64,000 nucleotides of DNA from Crossiella equi (GCF_017876755.1 NZ_JAGIOO010000001.1:4449786-4513785); one strand, 5' to 3'; shown: positions 17,122 to 26,978, counted from the first letter of the stretch. The notes: generated by a model from the letters alone, not told the origin. Numbers and translations: made by a program.

Positions 17122-17610
17122 TCAGGAGGCGGTGGCGAGAACTTCGTCGAGGAGAACCTCGGCCTTGTCCTCGTCAGTGCCCTCGGCCAGGGCCAGCTCG
17201 CTCACCAGTATTTGCCGAGCCTTGGCCAACATGCGCTTCTCACCAGCGGACAGGCCGCGGTCCTTCTCCCGCCGCCAGAGATCGCGCACCACTTCGGCAA
17301 CCTTGTTCACATCGCCCGAGGCGAGCTTCTCCAGGTTGGCCTTGTACCGCCGAGACCAGTTGGTGGGCTCTTCGGTGTGCGGAGCACGCAGCACCTCGAA
17401 GACCCGGTCCAGACCTTCCTGTCCGACGACATCCCGCACGCCGACGATCTCGGCGTTGTCCGCGGGCACCCGGACGGTGAGGTCACCTTGCGCGACCTTG
17501 AGGACGAGGTACTTCTTCTCCTCGCCCTTGATCACGCGGGTCTCAATTGCTTCGATGAGAGCGGCACCGTGGTGCGGGTAGACGACGGTCTCTCCGACCT
17601 TGAAAACCAT
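17122..17610 (-). CDS. carD: CarD family RNA polymerase-binding transcription regulator
   Basis: A 162-residue CarD, an essential factor in mycobacteria that binds the RNA polymerase beta subunit and stabilises the open complex at rRNA and other promoters. The N-terminal RNAP-interaction domain starts [21 protein letters not shown]; the C-terminal DNA-binding region includes [17 protein letters not shown] and the tryptophan of [19 protein letters not shown] that wedges the minor groove. AGAGGA precedes the ATG, and TAGGAT on the minus strand about 30 bases upstream is a likely -10. Confidence 0.95.
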   Translation of the reverse strand: MVFKVGETVVYPHHGAALIEAIETRVIKGEEKKYLVLKVAQGDLTVRVPADNAEIVGVRDVVGQEGLDRVFEVLRAPHTEEPTNWSRRYKANLEKLASGDVNKVAEVVRDLWRREKDRGLSAGEKRMLAKARQILVSELALAEGTDEDKAEVLLDEVLATAS

Positions 17611-17952
17611 GTGTCCTCTGCCCCTTTCGCTGCCCCCATCCTAACACGTCCGGCCATCTCCGCTCGACCCCAACGCGATCCGTAAGCGCAGGTCAGGGGC
17701 CACCGGAGGGGTTGACAAAGGGCGATGAAACGTGCTTCGGCCGGTCAGTGCAGGACAGACGCGGGTCCACAGTGGACTTTTGATCTCCAGGAAACTCCGG
17801 CCAACGGCGAAATGGCCTACGGGCTATTGCCGCGAACAGGTGATCATCAATCTCCGGCGCGGCGCCGGTACCAGGTGCCACGCGTGCGAGGGGCCTTGGT
17901 TACGCTGCGGCCGAGGAGTTCACCAGGTACTCCAGGGAAGGATCGGCGCACA
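17611..17952. other. Divergent carD / lpqE intergenic region
   Basis: This 342-bp spacer carries the carD -10 candidate (TAGGAT, about 17638-17643, minus strand), copy 4 of the 13-bp palindrome, and near 17900 a TACGCT that could serve the lipoprotein gene. Frames that cross it show no ribosome site or recognisable protein. Confidence 0.6.
17765..17777. repeat. 13-bp palindrome GTCCACAGTGGAC, copy 4
   Basis: The only exact copy in non-coding DNA, between the divergent carD and lpqE genes, about 155 bp from the carD start and 175 bp from the lpqE start. Confidence 0.75.
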
Positions 17953-18693
17953 GTGAGCCGTGTAGAGCAGAAGGCAGTCCGTGCCCGCCTGGTCCCGGCG
18001 GCGCTGGGTCTTGGCATCGCGCTGGCCGTGACCGGCTGTGGCGCGGGGGTGCACTCCCAGACCGCCGTGCAGGTCGCCGCCGTGAACGGGGTCAGCGGCA
18101 AGGTCGGCGCCATCGAGCTGCGCGACGGCCAGTTCGCCTTCCCCGCCCAGAAGTACTACGGCGCGGGCACCACCGCCCCGCTGCTGATCACGCTGGTGAA
18201 CACCGGGGCCAACGACGACAAGCTCGTCGCGGTCAAGAGCACCTCGGCCAAGTCCGCCGAGCTCAAGGGCGACACCAAGCTGCCCGCGGGCTTCGCGCTG
18301 CGCGCGGGCGAGGAGGACAAGTCCGGCGGCCACGCCCCGGTCGTCACCAGCGCCGCGCCGAGCAGCACCTCGGCCACCGGCACCTCGGGCAACCGCCCGA
18401 GCGGCACCGGCACGTCGACCTCGGGCACGTCGACCTCGGGCACCTCGGTCACCGGCACCTCGGCGGCCTCCCCGTCGGCGAGCTCCACCCTCAAGGTGGG
18501 CAACATCGAGCTCGCGCTGACCGGGCTCACCAGCGAGCTGCGCCCCGGCCTGACCATCCCGGTCACCTTCGTCTTCGAGAAGGCCGGTGAGGTCACCCTG
18601 CAGGTGCCGATCGCGGCCGACGAGGAGCACCGCGAGGAGCTGCCCGGCTCCGGCGGCCACGGCGGCGAGTCCGAGGGCTCCGGCGGCCACTGA
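17953..18693 (+). CDS. lpqE: LpqE-like lipoprotein
   Basis: A 246-residue lipoprotein. The signal ends in AVTGCGAG with the acylated cysteine at residue 29. Mature sequence features (CGAG..SQT, AAVNG, a late FVFEKAGEVTLQVPI strand) resemble mycobacterial LpqE, whose gene also lies between carD and radA; the fold is immunoglobulin-like and the function is unknown. A Ser/Thr/Gly low-complexity insert (about residues 128-178) and a His/Gly/Glu-rich tail distinguish it from the mycobacterial protein. The GTG start at 17953 has GGAAGGA about ten bases upstream. A strong terminator follows 37 bp after the stop. Confidence 0.8.
   Translation: MSRVEQKAVRARLVPAALGLGIALAVTGCGAGVHSQTAVQVAAVNGVSGKVGAIELRDGQFAFPAQKYYGAGTTAPLLITLVNTGANDDKLVAVKSTSAKSAELKGDTKLPAGFALRAGEEDKSGGHAPVVTSAAPSSTSATGTSGNRPSGTGTSTSGTSTSGTSVTGTSAASPSASSTLKVGNIELALTGLTSELRPGLTIPVTFVFEKAGEVTLQVPIAADEEHREELPGSGGHGGESEGSGGH
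18409..18438. repeat. Two tandem 15-bp units in the lipoprotein linker
   Basis: The unit GGCACGTCGACCTCG occurs twice back to back and encodes GTSTS repeats, followed by further imperfect GTS units. In-frame length variation by slippage is expected here. Confidence 0.7.
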
Positions 18694-18730
18694 GACAGCA
18701 CTGAGGCACTGAGCCTCACGCACCAGCTCC

Positions 18731-18764
18731 GAAGGGGAGTCCAGGTATTCCTGGGCTCCCCTTC
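18731..18764 (+). terminator. Strong intrinsic hairpin after lpqE
   Basis: A 15-bp stem (18731-18745 with 18750-18764, one G-T pair) closes on a TATT loop. It lies between lpqE and radA and should isolate the radA promoter. Confidence 0.85.
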
Positions 18765-18810
18765 GTGCTGCCCGGGGGCCTGTCGGTGGGGGTGCCTAGG
18801 CTTGGGCGGC

Positions 18811-20190
18811 GTGGCGAAGAACGTGCGGGCCGCGCGCCCCGGGTACCGGTGTGCCGAGTGCGGCCATGAGGTGGCCAAGTGGGTCGGGCGCTGTCCCGAG
18901 TGCCAGGCCTGGGGCACCGTGGAGGAGAAGGGGGCGGTCAAGCCCGCGCTCGCCCGCGTGACGGCCGGGGCGGTGTCCGCGCCCGCCCGGCCCATCGGCG
19001 AGGTCGACATCGAGGCCGCCCGCGCGGTGCCGACCGGGGTGGGCGAGCTGGACCGCGTACTCGGTGGCGGGGTGGTGCCCGGAGCGGTGATCCTCTTGGC
19101 GGGCGAGCCCGGGGTGGGCAAGTCCACGCTGCTGCTGGAGGTCGCGCACCGGTGGGCGGCCACCGCGGGCAACGGGCGCACGCTCTACCTGACCGGTGAG
19201 GAGTCGGCGGGGCAGGTGCGGCTGCGGGCCGAGCGCACCGGGAACCTGCACCCCGAGCTGTACCTGGCGGCGGAGGGCGAGCTGTCCGCGGTGCTCGGGC
19301 ACATCGAGAAGGTCCAGCCCGGTCTGGTGATCGTGGACTCGGTGCAGACCGTGCAGTCCGCGGCCATCGACGGGACGCCCGGCGGAGTCACCCAGGTGCG
19401 TGCGGTGGCCTCCTCGCTGATCGCGGTGGCCAAGGAGAACAACCTGCCGGTGCTGCTGGTCGGGCACGTCACCAAGGACGGCTCGATCGCCGGGCCGCGC
19501 GTGCTGGAGCACCTGGTCGACGTCGTGCTCCAGTTCGAGGGTGACCGGCACTCCACGCTGCGGCTCGTGCGCGGCGTGAAGAACCGCTACGGCGCCGCCG
19601 ACGAGGTGGGCTGCTTCGAGCTGCGCGACGACGGCATCATCGGCGTGCCGGACCCCTCCGGGCTGTTCCTGAACCAGCGCACGGCCGCGGTGGCCGGGAC
19701 CGCGGTCACGGTGATCATGGAGGGCAAGCGGCCGCTGCTGGGCGAGGTGCAGGCGCTGGTCTCGCCGACCAACCTGCCCGCCCCGCGCCGCGCGGTCAGC
19801 GGCCTGGACTCCGCGCGGGTGGCCATGGTGCTGGCGGTGCTGGAGCGGCGCGGGCGCGTGCGCATCGGCGACAAGGACGTGTTCACCGCGACCGTGGGCG
19901 GCATGCGCGTGCTGGAGCCCGCGGCCGACCTCGCGGTGGCGCTGGCGGTGGCCTCGGCCGCGCGGGACGTGGCACTGCCGCCCACCACGATCGCGCTCGG
20001 CGAGGTCGGTCTGGCGGGCGAGGTGCGGCGGGTGACGGGAGCCGGGCGCAGGCTGGCCGAGGCGGCCCGCATGGGCTTCACACACGCCCTGGTGCCGCCG
20101 GACTCGGGCCCCCTGCCGCCGGAGATCAAGGCGACCGTGGTGGCCGATCTGGGGGCGGCGCTGCGGCACCTGCGGAGCGAGGAAAGCTAA
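18811..20190 (+). CDS. radA: DNA repair protein RadA
   Basis: A 459-residue RecA-like branch-migration ATPase that processes recombination intermediates. It has the N-terminal four-cysteine zinc finger [18 protein letters not shown], Walker [10 protein letters not shown], the RadA-specific [12 protein letters not shown], and a C-terminal Lon-protease-like domain ([15 protein letters not shown] onwards). GTG at 18811 is preferred over TTG 18802: TAGGCT (18797-18802) ends eight bases upstream and no ribosome site is seen, so the message may be leaderless. radA and disA are normally neighbours; here the ECF sigma pair separates them. Confidence 0.95.
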   Translation: MAKNVRAARPGYRCAECGHEVAKWVGRCPECQAWGTVEEKGAVKPALARVTAGAVSAPARPIGEVDIEAARAVPTGVGELDRVLGGGVVPGAVILLAGEPGVGKSTLLLEVAHRWAATAGNGRTLYLTGEESAGQVRLRAERTGNLHPELYLAAEGELSAVLGHIEKVQPGLVIVDSVQTVQSAAIDGTPGGVTQVRAVASSLIAVAKENNLPVLLVGHVTKDGSIAGPRVLEHLVDVVLQFEGDRHSTLRLVRGVKNRYGAADEVGCFELRDDGIIGVPDPSGLFLNQRTAAVAGTAVTVIMEGKRPLLGEVQALVSPTNLPAPRRAVSGLDSARVAMVLAVLERRGRVRIGDKDVFTATVGGMRVLEPAADLAVALAVASAARDVALPPTTIALGEVGLAGEVRRVTGAGRRLAEAARMGFTHALVPPDSGPLPPEIKATVVADLGAALRHLRSEES

Positions 20191-20209
20191 GCGCCCCAAG
20201 ACGTGGAAA

Positions 20210-20240
20210 GGCCCGCACACCCCCGAGCGGTGCGCGGGCC
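20210..20240 (+). terminator. Hairpin after radA
   Basis: An 11-bp arm (20210-20220) pairs with 20230-20240, with one mismatch. The stem is GC-rich and is followed by CTCTTCC. It lies 20 bp after the radA stop, facing the convergent gene. The remaining spacer to 20383 shows nothing recognisable. Confidence 0.65.
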
Positions 20241-20383
20241 CTCTTCCAGCAAGCACAGCCCGGACCCCGAATCCCGGCTGGCCACAAACATCTGATTTCG
20301 TTCACCAACTCACTGGCTGAGGAGTGAACGCGCTTACTGTACCCCCATCCCCCCGGGTGCTGTCACGCGCGGTCACCCATCGC

Positions 20384-21415
20384 TCACCGGGTCGGCGCAA
20401 TGCCCGCCTGACCAGCGCGGGCGGTCGTTACCGTGCTGTGTTGGATGACCGTCCCCTTCGGGTAGTACTCACTCGCCTTGTGGACGACGACCCGCTCGCC
20501 GAGGAAGCGTCCGGTGACCGGATCGACGATGGCCTCCTCGCCGAAGGACTCGTCGGACAGACCGATCGCCACCCCGTGCCGGCCGCCGAGGTCGAGCGCC
20601 CCGTCGGTGACCCGGATGCCCGGGATGAGACGCAGCGCCTCGTACACCAGGCCGCGCACCTCGGTGCGCAGGCGGCCCGAGCGCAGGGCCGTGAGAGCGT
20701 TCCCCATGGCCTCCCGGTCGTCCCGGCCGCGGCGCAGGCTGTCGTAGATCCCCTTGGCGTCCTTGGGCAGGGCGTCCTGCCACGCCTGGGTCGGGTCGTG
20801 CCAGCCCGGGGTGCGGCCGCCCAGCTCGGCGCTGAACTCCCCTCGGCGGGCGCGCTCCTCGCGGACGGTGCCCGGCTCGTCGATGGGCAGCCCGGCCGCG
20901 CGGTACTCGGCCTCGGTCACGCCGATGGTCCACTGCCGCTGGCCGGTGATCCTGGTGCGGCGCACCCACTCGTCGTTCTCGTCGGCCGGGATCCACACCT
21001 CCAGGAGGGTCTCCTCGAGGTAGGTGTAGGGCTTGCCCTCGGCGCTGACCGCGCTGGCCGCGTCCCAGCTCCGGGTCTGCACGTACCGGAACTCGCCCGG
21101 CCGGAGCGGGCCGTCGCCGTCAGTGCCCTTCGCGGCGGCGGCGAGCACGCCGTGGGCGTCGGCGGTCGGCGCCGCCCCACCCCACGGGACCACGAGGGCA
21201 CCGGTGGCCACGGCCGCGACCACGGCGGCCGCGACCAGCCAGCGCCGGGCCTGCCGACGGGGCCGGGACGCAGGTGCGAGCACGGGCTGCCCGGCCGCCG
21301 CCAGCAGCTCGGCCCGGGCCGCCGCCAGCCGCGCTGGACCGGAGGCGGGCTCCGCGTGCAGCCCCGCCAGTGCGGTGTCCAGCTCGTCCTCGCTCCACAC
21401 GCGGCGCTCAGTCAT
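20384..21415 (-). CDS. CU044_5270-type membrane protein, partner of the ECF sigma factor
   Basis: A 343-residue protein with an acidic cytosolic start ([13 protein letters not shown]), one membrane helix (about residues 58-78, [18 protein letters not shown]) and a large external domain with [11 protein letters not shown] near its start. This is the layout of the actinobacterial CU044_5270 family, usually encoded after ECF sigma genes and thought to act as a sensor or anti-sigma-like regulator. Its start overlaps the sigma-factor stop by 8 bp. That it binds this sigma factor is inferred from context. Confidence 0.75.
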   Translation of the reverse strand: MTERRVWSEDELDTALAGLHAEPASGPARLAAARAELLAAAGQPVLAPASRPRRQARRWLVAAAVVAAVATGALVVPWGGAAPTADAHGVLAAAAKGTDGDGPLRPGEFRYVQTRSWDAASAVSAEGKPYTYLEETLLEVWIPADENDEWVRRTRITGQRQWTIGVTEAEYRAAGLPIDEPGTVREERARRGEFSAELGGRTPGWHDPTQAWQDALPKDAKGIYDSLRRGRDDREAMGNALTALRSGRLRTEVRGLVYEALRLIPGIRVTDGALDLGGRHGVAIGLSDESFGEEAIVDPVTGRFLGERVVVHKASEYYPKGTVIQHSTVTTARAGQAGIAPTR

Positions 21416-22010
21416 CGGTGTCCTCCTGTTCGGTCATGGGGTTGGGGGCGTTCGTGCGCAGCCAGCGGCGCGCGCGGTGCAGGCGGGAGCGCACGGTGCC
21501 GACGGGGATGCCCAGCGCCTCCGCCACCTCGGTGGCGGACAGGCCCGCCCAGGACGTCAGCAGCAGCACGTCCCGGTCGCCGTCGGCCAGGCGGGCCAGC
21601 GCGGCGGCCAGGCCCCGGGTGGCGGTCTCCGCGTCCACCCGGGCGGCGACACGCCCGTCGTGGCCCTCCTCGTGCCCGGCGCTGGCACCGAGCGCGCGGG
21701 CGGTGGCCTGGTAGCCCCGCACCTCGGCGCGGACGTGGTTGCGCAGCAGGTTGGTGGCGATCCCGTACAGCCAGGAGCGCACCCCGGCGCGCGCCGGGTC
21801 GTAGCTGTGCCGCCGGGTCAGCGCGGTCAGGAACGTCTCGCTGACCAGGTCGTCGGCGGTGCTGGTACCGACCCGTCGCGCCAGGTAGCGGTGCAGCGCC
21901 GCGGCGTGCTCGTCGAAGAGCCTGCCGAACACGGCGGCCGGCGCGGGACCGGACAGGTCGGGGTGCTCGACGTCGTCCGGGGGCGGTGCCCCGGGTCGGC
22001 GTTCGGTCAT
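21408..22010 (-). CDS. ECF-type RNA polymerase sigma factor
   Basis: A 200-residue sigma-70 family factor with only regions 2 and 4. Region 2 contains [18 protein letters not shown] and [12 protein letters not shown], followed by [17 protein letters not shown]; region 4 contains [20 protein letters not shown] and the helix-turn-helix [20 protein letters not shown] 22010 is preferred, with GAGGA just upstream. Co-translation with the downstream membrane protein is indicated by the 8-bp overlap. The target promoters are not known. Confidence 0.9.
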   Translation of the reverse strand: MTERRPGAPPPDDVEHPDLSGPAPAAVFGRLFDEHAAALHRYLARRVGTSTADDLVSETFLTALTRRHSYDPARAGVRSWLYGIATNLLRNHVRAEVRGYQATARALGASAGHEEGHDGRVAARVDAETATRGLAAALARLADGDRDVLLLTSWAGLSATEVAEALGIPVGTVRSRLHRARRWLRTNAPNPMTEQEDTDD

Positions 22011-22106
22011 CGTCCTCACAACCAGTGTTGTCCGCCGGAGGTCGAGGCGTTCACACGTTCGGGTCCGAACGTAGACTCCGGTGTCGGATCGGGCAGGAGG
22101 GACATC

Positions 22107-23186
22107 GTGAGCGAGCGCACGCACTCGGAGCTGGTGCGGTCGACCCTGGCCCGGCTCGCCCCCGGCACGGCGCTGCGGGACGGCCTGGAGCGCATCCTGC
22201 GCGGGCGCACCGGCGGGCTGATCGTGCTCGGCCACGACGACGCGGTGGAGTCCATCTGCGACGGCGGCTTCCGCCTGGACGTGGAGTTCAGCGCCACCCG
22301 GTTGCGCGAGCTGTCCAAAATGGACGGGGCGCTGGTGCTGTCCACCGAGGCGCACAAGATCCTCCGTGCCAACGTGCAGCTCGTCCCGGACCCGACCATC
22401 CCGACCGAGGAGTCCGGCACCCGGCACCGCACGGCCGAGCGCACCGCGATCCAGACCGGGCACCCGGTGGTCTCGGTGAGCCAGTCCATGAGCATCGTCA
22501 GCGTCTACGTGGACGGTCGGCGGCACGTGCTCACCGACTCGGCCACGATCCTGTCCAGGGCGAACCAGGCGCTGTCCACTTTGGAGCGGTACAAGGCCCG
22601 GCTGGACGAGGTGGCCCAGGCGCTGTCCGCGCTGGAGATCGAGGACTTCGTCACGCTCAAGGACGCGATGACCGTGGTGCAGCGCCTGGAGATGGTGCAG
22701 CGCATCGCGGATGAGATCGGCTGGCACGTGGTCGAGCTCGGCGCGGACGGCAGGTTGATAGAGCTCCAGTTGGACGAGCTGGTCGGCGGCGTGGAGCTCG
22801 ACCGCGAGCTGGTCATCCGCGACTACCTGCTGGCCGAGCCGGGCGCGCCGTGCGCCGAGGACGTGGAAGCCGCCCTGGACGCGCTGGACGGCACCGAGCT
22901 GCTGGACGTGGCCGCGATCGCGGGCGCCTTCGGCTTCCCGGCGGGCCCGGAAGCACTGGACAGCCAGGTCAGCCCGCGCGGCTACCGGCTGCTCGCGCGC
23001 GTGCCGCGGCTGCCCTCGCCGGTGCAGCACCAGCTGGTCGAGCACTTCGGCTCGCTCCAGGCGCTGCTCGCGGCCACCTCGGACGACCTGCAGACCGTGG
23101 ACGGCGTCGGCGACGTGCGGGCGCGGCTGGTCCGCGAGGGACTGTCCCGGCTGGCCGAGTCCTCGATCGTCGACCGCTACGGATGA
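22107..23186 (+). CDS. disA: Diadenylate cyclase DisA (DNA integrity scanning protein)
   Basis: A 359-residue DisA, which makes c-di-AMP from two ATP and scans DNA for branched structures. The cyclase domain holds DGA (73-75) and GTRHRTAER (104-112), both catalytic; a helical linker (about 140-210) leads to a C-terminal helix-hairpin-helix DNA-binding domain ([19 protein letters not shown]). GTG 22107 follows a perfect AGGAGG (22095-22100). In other bacteria RadA restrains DisA, consistent with their closeness here. Confidence 0.95.
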   Translation: MSERTHSELVRSTLARLAPGTALRDGLERILRGRTGGLIVLGHDDAVESICDGGFRLDVEFSATRLRELSKMDGALVLSTEAHKILRANVQLVPDPTIPTEESGTRHRTAERTAIQTGHPVVSVSQSMSIVSVYVDGRRHVLTDSATILSRANQALSTLERYKARLDEVAQALSALEIEDFVTLKDAMTVVQRLEMVQRIADEIGWHVVELGADGRLIELQLDELVGGVELDRELVIRDYLLAEPGAPCAEDVEAALDALDGTELLDVAAIAGAFGFPAGPEALDSQVSPRGYRLLARVPRLPSPVQHQLVEHFGSLQALLAATSDDLQTVDGVGDVRARLVREGLSRLAESSIVDRYG

Positions 23187-23205
23187 GGGAGCGGTCCGGA
23201 GGTGG

Positions 23206-23895
23206 TCAGCGGAGGCGGAACGGCGTGGGCGGACTGGTGATCTCGTCCACCTTGGCCACCACGCTGTAGTCGCCGACCGGCAGCGGCTTGCGCTTGCCCG
23301 CGCACTCCGGCTGCGAGGTGCGCCCGTGCCAGGCGAGGCGGAACACGGCCTGGCCCCCGGGTTCGAGGGTGCGCAGGTCGGGGTTCTTGCCCGGGTAGCA
23401 GTCGTTGCTGGACCACAGGCGGGCACCGTCGCCGCCGAAGACCAGGATCTCCTGCACCTGGGGGCCGAGCTCGCGGGTGCAGGCCACCGGGCCGCTGTTT
23501 GTCGCGACCAGGCGGAACTCCGGACGCTGGCCGATCTTGTACTCCGGCGCGCCGATCTCGGCGGTCACCTTGAGCACCTCGTTCGGACACGGCTGCGGCG
23601 GTCCGGGCGGTGGTGGCGGCGGAGCGGGTGGAGGTGGCGGCGGCGCGTCCGAGGGCGGGGCCGCCGGTGCGCTGGAGGCGGCACTGCTCGGGGCGGCGGT
23701 CCGGCTGGCCGCCAGGGCCCGGGCGGCGGCCTGCGCACGCAGCTCGGCGAGCTCGCGCTCGGTGTCGTCACTGCCCCCGAACGCCAGGCCCACGGCCCAG
23801 ACCCCCAGGAGTAAGACCATGACGGTCGCACCCAGGGCTACCGCCCGTCGGCGCCAGTACACCGACGGCGGGTGAGGTCCCACCGGTTCGAGCAC
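23206..23895 (-). CDS. Membrane-anchored Pro-rich protein (Rv3587c-like)
   Basis: A 229-residue protein with one N-terminal helix (about residues 17-38), an Ala/Ser/Pro linker with polyproline runs (around 65-95) and an external beta-rich domain containing four cysteines. The position next to disA and the architecture match the conserved mycobacterial protein Rv3587c; the function is unknown. GTG 23895 (then LEPVGP) is chosen over the upstream in-frame ATG because TACCGT (23902-23907) ends exactly six bases before it, fitting a leaderless start. Confidence 0.75.
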   Translation of the reverse strand: MLEPVGPHPPSVYWRRRAVALGATVMVLLLGVWAVGLAFGGSDDTERELAELRAQAAARALAASRTAAPSSAASSAPAAPPSDAPPPPPPAPPPPPPGPPQPCPNEVLKVTAEIGAPEYKIGQRPEFRLVATNSGPVACTRELGPQVQEILVFGGDGARLWSSNDCYPGKNPDLRTLEPGGQAVFRLAWHGRTSQPECAGKRKPLPVGDYSVVAKVDEITSPPTPFRLR

Positions 23896-24102
23896 AGGCC
23901 GACGGTAGCGCCTGAATTGCTCCGAATGGCGCAACCTGGCCGTAGGCCGTCCGAGTGAGTTGCTCGCGCAACCGAATATGCCTCCGGACGCGTGAGTTTC
24001 CTCAATGCACCCTTGCCGATCGCACGTCCAGCGGGTTCGATCGAATGGACTAGGGCCACCCCCTCAGACACCCCGGCATCGTCGTGCCTTGAGGAGAGTG
24101 AC

Positions 24103-24594
24103 ATGACCGCGATTGACGAACTGCTCGCCCGCAACGCCGTCGCAGGTGAACTGGGCCACCCGGAGATCCCGTCTCCGAAGCCCTCGCTCCACCTGACGAT
24201 CGTGACCTGCATGGACGCGCGGATCAAGGTGTTCGACGTGTTCGGGCTCCGCCACGGCGAGGCGCACATCCTGCGCAACGCGGGCGGGGTCGTCACCGAC
24301 GACATGATCCGCTCGCTGGCGATCTCGCAGCGCAAGCTGGACACCCGCGAGATCATCGTGATGCAGCACACGAGCTGCGGCATGGCGACCTTCACCGATG
24401 ACGAGCTCAAGGACGAGCTCGAGAGGGACACCGGCCTGCGCCCGCCGTGGGCGTCCGAGGCCTTCCGCGAGGTGAAGGACAGCGTGCGCCAGTCGGTGCA
24501 GCGCGTGCGGCGCAGTCCGTACATCCCCCACACCGAGAACGTGCGTGGCTTCGTCTACGACGTGTCGACGGCCTTGCTCCACGAGGTCATCTAG
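24103..24594 (+). CDS. Beta-carbonic anhydrase (CanA/Rv1284-like)
   Basis: A 163-residue beta-class carbonic anhydrase interconverting CO2 and bicarbonate. Zinc ligands are in TCMDAR and QHTSCGM (Cys, His, Cys) with the Asp-Arg pair of the first motif. The GVVTDDMIRSLAISQ block and length match mycobacterial Rv1284 (CanA) better than the longer CanB (Rv3588c), although canB is what occupies this position in M. tuberculosis. GAGGAG lies six bases before the ATG. Confidence 0.9.
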   Translation: MTAIDELLARNAVAGELGHPEIPSPKPSLHLTIVTCMDARIKVFDVFGLRHGEAHILRNAGGVVTDDMIRSLAISQRKLDTREIIVMQHTSCGMATFTDDELKDELERDTGLRPPWASEAFREVKDSVRQSVQRVRRSPYIPHTENVRGFVYDVSTALLHEVI

Positions 24595-24606
24595 GGCGAA
24601 CGCGCC

Positions 24607-26025
24607 TCAGGGGAACGGCAGGGTCCGCGCGAACAGGGTGACCACGATGAGCACGGTCGGGAAGCAGACCAGGAACATCGCGAACGTGTAGCCCATGATG
24701 TCGCGGGCCTTCAGCCCGAGCACGGCCAGCGTCGGCAGCATCCAGAACGGTTGGAGCAGGTTGGCGCTGGCCTCGCCCAGGTCGTAGACCACGACCAGCC
24801 AGCCCTGGTTGACCTGCAGCTCGTTGGCCGCCTGGAGCACGTAGGGCGCCTCGATCACCCACTTGCTGCCGCCGCTGGGCACGAACACGCCGAGCACGCA
24901 CGAGTAGAGCGCGATCAGCGCCGGGTACAGCAGCGGGTTCGACACGCTGACCAGCCAGCCCGCGATCGTGCCGGACAGCCCGGTGTAGGCGATCATGCCG
25001 AAGATCCCGCCGTACAGCGGGAACTGCAACAGCACCCCGGCCGCGGCGGGCGCGCCCTCGCGCACCGCGGTGACCAGGCGGTGCGGGCGCCAGTGCAGGA
25101 CCAGCGCGAGCAGCAGCAGGATCAGGTTGACCGTGTTCAGGTCCAGCGCGTTGAGCGGGCTGCCCTGCGCCTTCGCGAAGTGCCGGACCAGGTACCAGGC
25201 GCCCAGCACGAAGACCAGCACGGAGAACAGCGGGCTGCGCTCCAGCCAGTCCCCCGGCCTGCCCGCGGGCTCGGCCTCGGCGGGTCCGAGCAGCGGTTTC
25301 AGCGTGATGCCGAGGTCCTCGGCGGTCTTGGCACGTTCCGGGGACGGGCTGAGCAGCGCGGCGGTGACCACGGCGACCACGAACACGATCAGCGTGGCCA
25401 CGACCCCCTGCCACAGGAAGATCGTCTCGGTGAGCGGGATGAGCCCGGTGCCCCGCCCGGCCGCGATGACGTCCTGCACCGCCTTGGGGCTGGAGTCCGC
25501 GCTGGCCACCTGGAGCGCGGCCGAGCCGGACAGGCCCTGTGCCCACACCGTGCCCAGGCCGAGGAAGGCCATCGCGCCCAGCGCGCGGTAGTCCACGCCC
25601 CGGACCAGCCGGGCGACCTCCTTGGCCAGGATCGCGGTGAAGATCAGGCTGAACGCCCAGTTCAGGTACGAGGTGAGCATGGAGACCGCGGCGGTGAACG
25701 TGATCGCCGCGCGCGGGGACTTCGGGATGGTGGCCAGCCACGCGATGCAGCGGGCGACCGGGCGCGCGGTGGCCAGCGCGTAGCCACCGATGATGATCAT
25801 GGCCATCTGCAGCGTGAAGGTGACCAGGCTCCACACGCCCTTGCCCCAGGCGTCGACGAGCTTCGTCAGACCCTCGCCGGTGCCCAGGCCGAGCAGCAGC
25901 ACCAGGAACGTGCCGACCAGGACGAAGCCGAAGGCGTCCGGCAGCCAGCGCTCGGTGAAGGCGGTGAACCGCAGCGCGGCCCTGGCCAGGAGGTTGTCCT
26001 GCGGCGGTGCGGATCGTGTGGCCAT
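24607..26025 (-). CDS. atoE: Short-chain fatty acid transporter, AtoE family
   Basis: A 472-residue polytopic protein with about eleven to twelve helices of the AtoE type, which moves short-chain fatty acids such as acetoacetate or butyrate. Family segments include LNWAFSLIFTAILAKE, GGIFGMIAYTGLSG, SGGSKWVIEAPYV and a C-terminal LQPFWMLPTLAVLGL. No CoA-transferase or thiolase genes adjoin it, so the pathway it feeds lies elsewhere. The ATG start is preceded by GGAG. Confidence 0.85.
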   Translation of the reverse strand: MATRSAPPQDNLLARAALRFTAFTERWLPDAFGFVLVGTFLVLLLGLGTGEGLTKLVDAWGKGVWSLVTFTLQMAMIIIGGYALATARPVARCIAWLATIPKSPRAAITFTAAVSMLTSYLNWAFSLIFTAILAKEVARLVRGVDYRALGAMAFLGLGTVWAQGLSGSAALQVASADSSPKAVQDVIAAGRGTGLIPLTETIFLWQGVVATLIVFVVAVVTAALLSPSPERAKTAEDLGITLKPLLGPAEAEPAGRPGDWLERSPLFSVLVFVLGAWYLVRHFAKAQGSPLNALDLNTVNLILLLLALVLHWRPHRLVTAVREGAPAAAGVLLQFPLYGGIFGMIAYTGLSGTIAGWLVSVSNPLLYPALIALYSCVLGVFVPSGGSKWVIEAPYVLQAANELQVNQGWLVVVYDLGEASANLLQPFWMLPTLAVLGLKARDIMGYTFAMFLVCFPTVLIVVTLFARTLPFP

Positions 26026-26066
26026 GTGGTCTCCACTTCCCTCGCGGTGCGAGGATTGTGCCCGTT

Positions 26067-26951
26067 ATGGCGACTGTTTCCCTGGACCCAGAGGTCGTGG
26101 TCGGCTGGTTCGACCGGGTGGCGCGTGACCTGCCGTGGCGCGACCCGGAGTGCACCGGGTGGGGCGTGCTGGTCAGCGAGGTGATGCTGCAGCAGACCCC
26201 GGTCGTGCGGGTCGAGCCGATCTGGCGGGAGTGGATGGCGCGCTGGCCGGTGCCCTCGGCGCTGGCGGCGGCGAGCCAGGGCGAGGTGCTGCGGGCCTGG
26301 GGCAAGCTGGGCTACCCGCGCCGGGCGCTGCGCCTGCACGCGGCGGCCACCGCGATCGCGGCCGAGCACGGCGACGTGGTGCCCTCGGACGTGGACACCC
26401 TGCTCGCGTTGCCCGGCATCGGCGCCTACACCGCCCGCGCGGTCGCGGCCTTCGCCTACGGCCAGCGCTGCCCGGTGGTGGACACCAACGTGCGGCGCGT
26501 GGTGGCCCGGGCGGTGCACGGGGCCGGGGATGCCGGTCCGCCCTCGACCACCCGGGACATGGCCGACGTGGAGGCGCTGCTGCCCCGGGACCCGGCGCGC
26601 GCGGCCCGGTACTCGGCGGCGCTGATGGAGCTGGGCGCGGTGGTGTGCGTGGCCCGTACACCGCGCTGCGCGGACTGCCCGGTGTACGAGGACTGCGCGT
26701 GGCAGCGGGCGGGTCGCCCGGCCTACGCGGGCCCGGCCAAGGCCGTGCAGAAGTTCGCGGGCACCGACCGCCAGGTGCGCGGCCGCCTGCTGGACGTGCT
26801 GCGCGGTGCCCCGGGCCCGGTGACCAGGGGGATGCTGGACGCGGCCTGGGCCGAGGCCGGTCAGCGCGACCGCTGCCTGCACTCGCTGCTGGTGGACGGC
26901 CTGGTCGAGCAGACCGACGACGGCCTGTTCGCACTACCCGGCGAGCACTAG
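26067..26951 (+). CDS. mutY: A/G-specific adenine glycosylase MutY
   Basis: A 294-residue base-excision glycosylase that removes adenine opposite 8-oxoguanine. The catalytic Glu is in EVMLQQTPV, the helix-hairpin-helix is LPGIGAYTARAVAAFAYG and the catalytic Asp lies in VVDTNVRRV. The [4Fe-4S] loop has exact C-x6-C-x2-C-x5-C spacing (VCVARTPRCADCPVYEDC). The C-terminal NUDIX-like 8-oxoG recognition domain is shorter than in E. coli, as in other actinobacteria. Its TAG stop lies within CTAG, where a MITE end begins. Confidence 0.93.
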   Translation: MATVSLDPEVVVGWFDRVARDLPWRDPECTGWGVLVSEVMLQQTPVVRVEPIWREWMARWPVPSALAAASQGEVLRAWGKLGYPRRALRLHAAATAIAAEHGDVVPSDVDTLLALPGIGAYTARAVAAFAYGQRCPVVDTNVRRVVARAVHGAGDAGPPSTTRDMADVEALLPRDPARAARYSAALMELGAVVCVARTPRCADCPVYEDCAWQRAGRPAYAGPAKAVQKFAGTDRQVRGRLLDVLRGAPGPVTRGMLDAAWAEAGQRDRCLHSLLVDGLVEQTDDGLFALPGEH

Positions 26952-26978
26952 GTCGTGTCGTCACAGCCCCGTGCGCGG
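26948..26978. repeat. Solo end of the MITE, fused to the mutY stop codon
   Basis: These 31 bp match the left 31 bp of the complete MITE region at 30346 at 29 positions, starting with the identical CTAG plus GTCGTGTCGTCA. No matching right end is seen before 27250. The match begins inside the mutY TAG stop. Confidence 0.75.

Noticed and set aside
24587-26305. Other long antisense or overlapping frames (for example 593-2053, 8251-9783, 24587-26305, 54522-56465)
   Set aside because: Each overlaps a gene with clear family motifs in another frame and shows low-complexity composition typical of GC-rich shadow frames.
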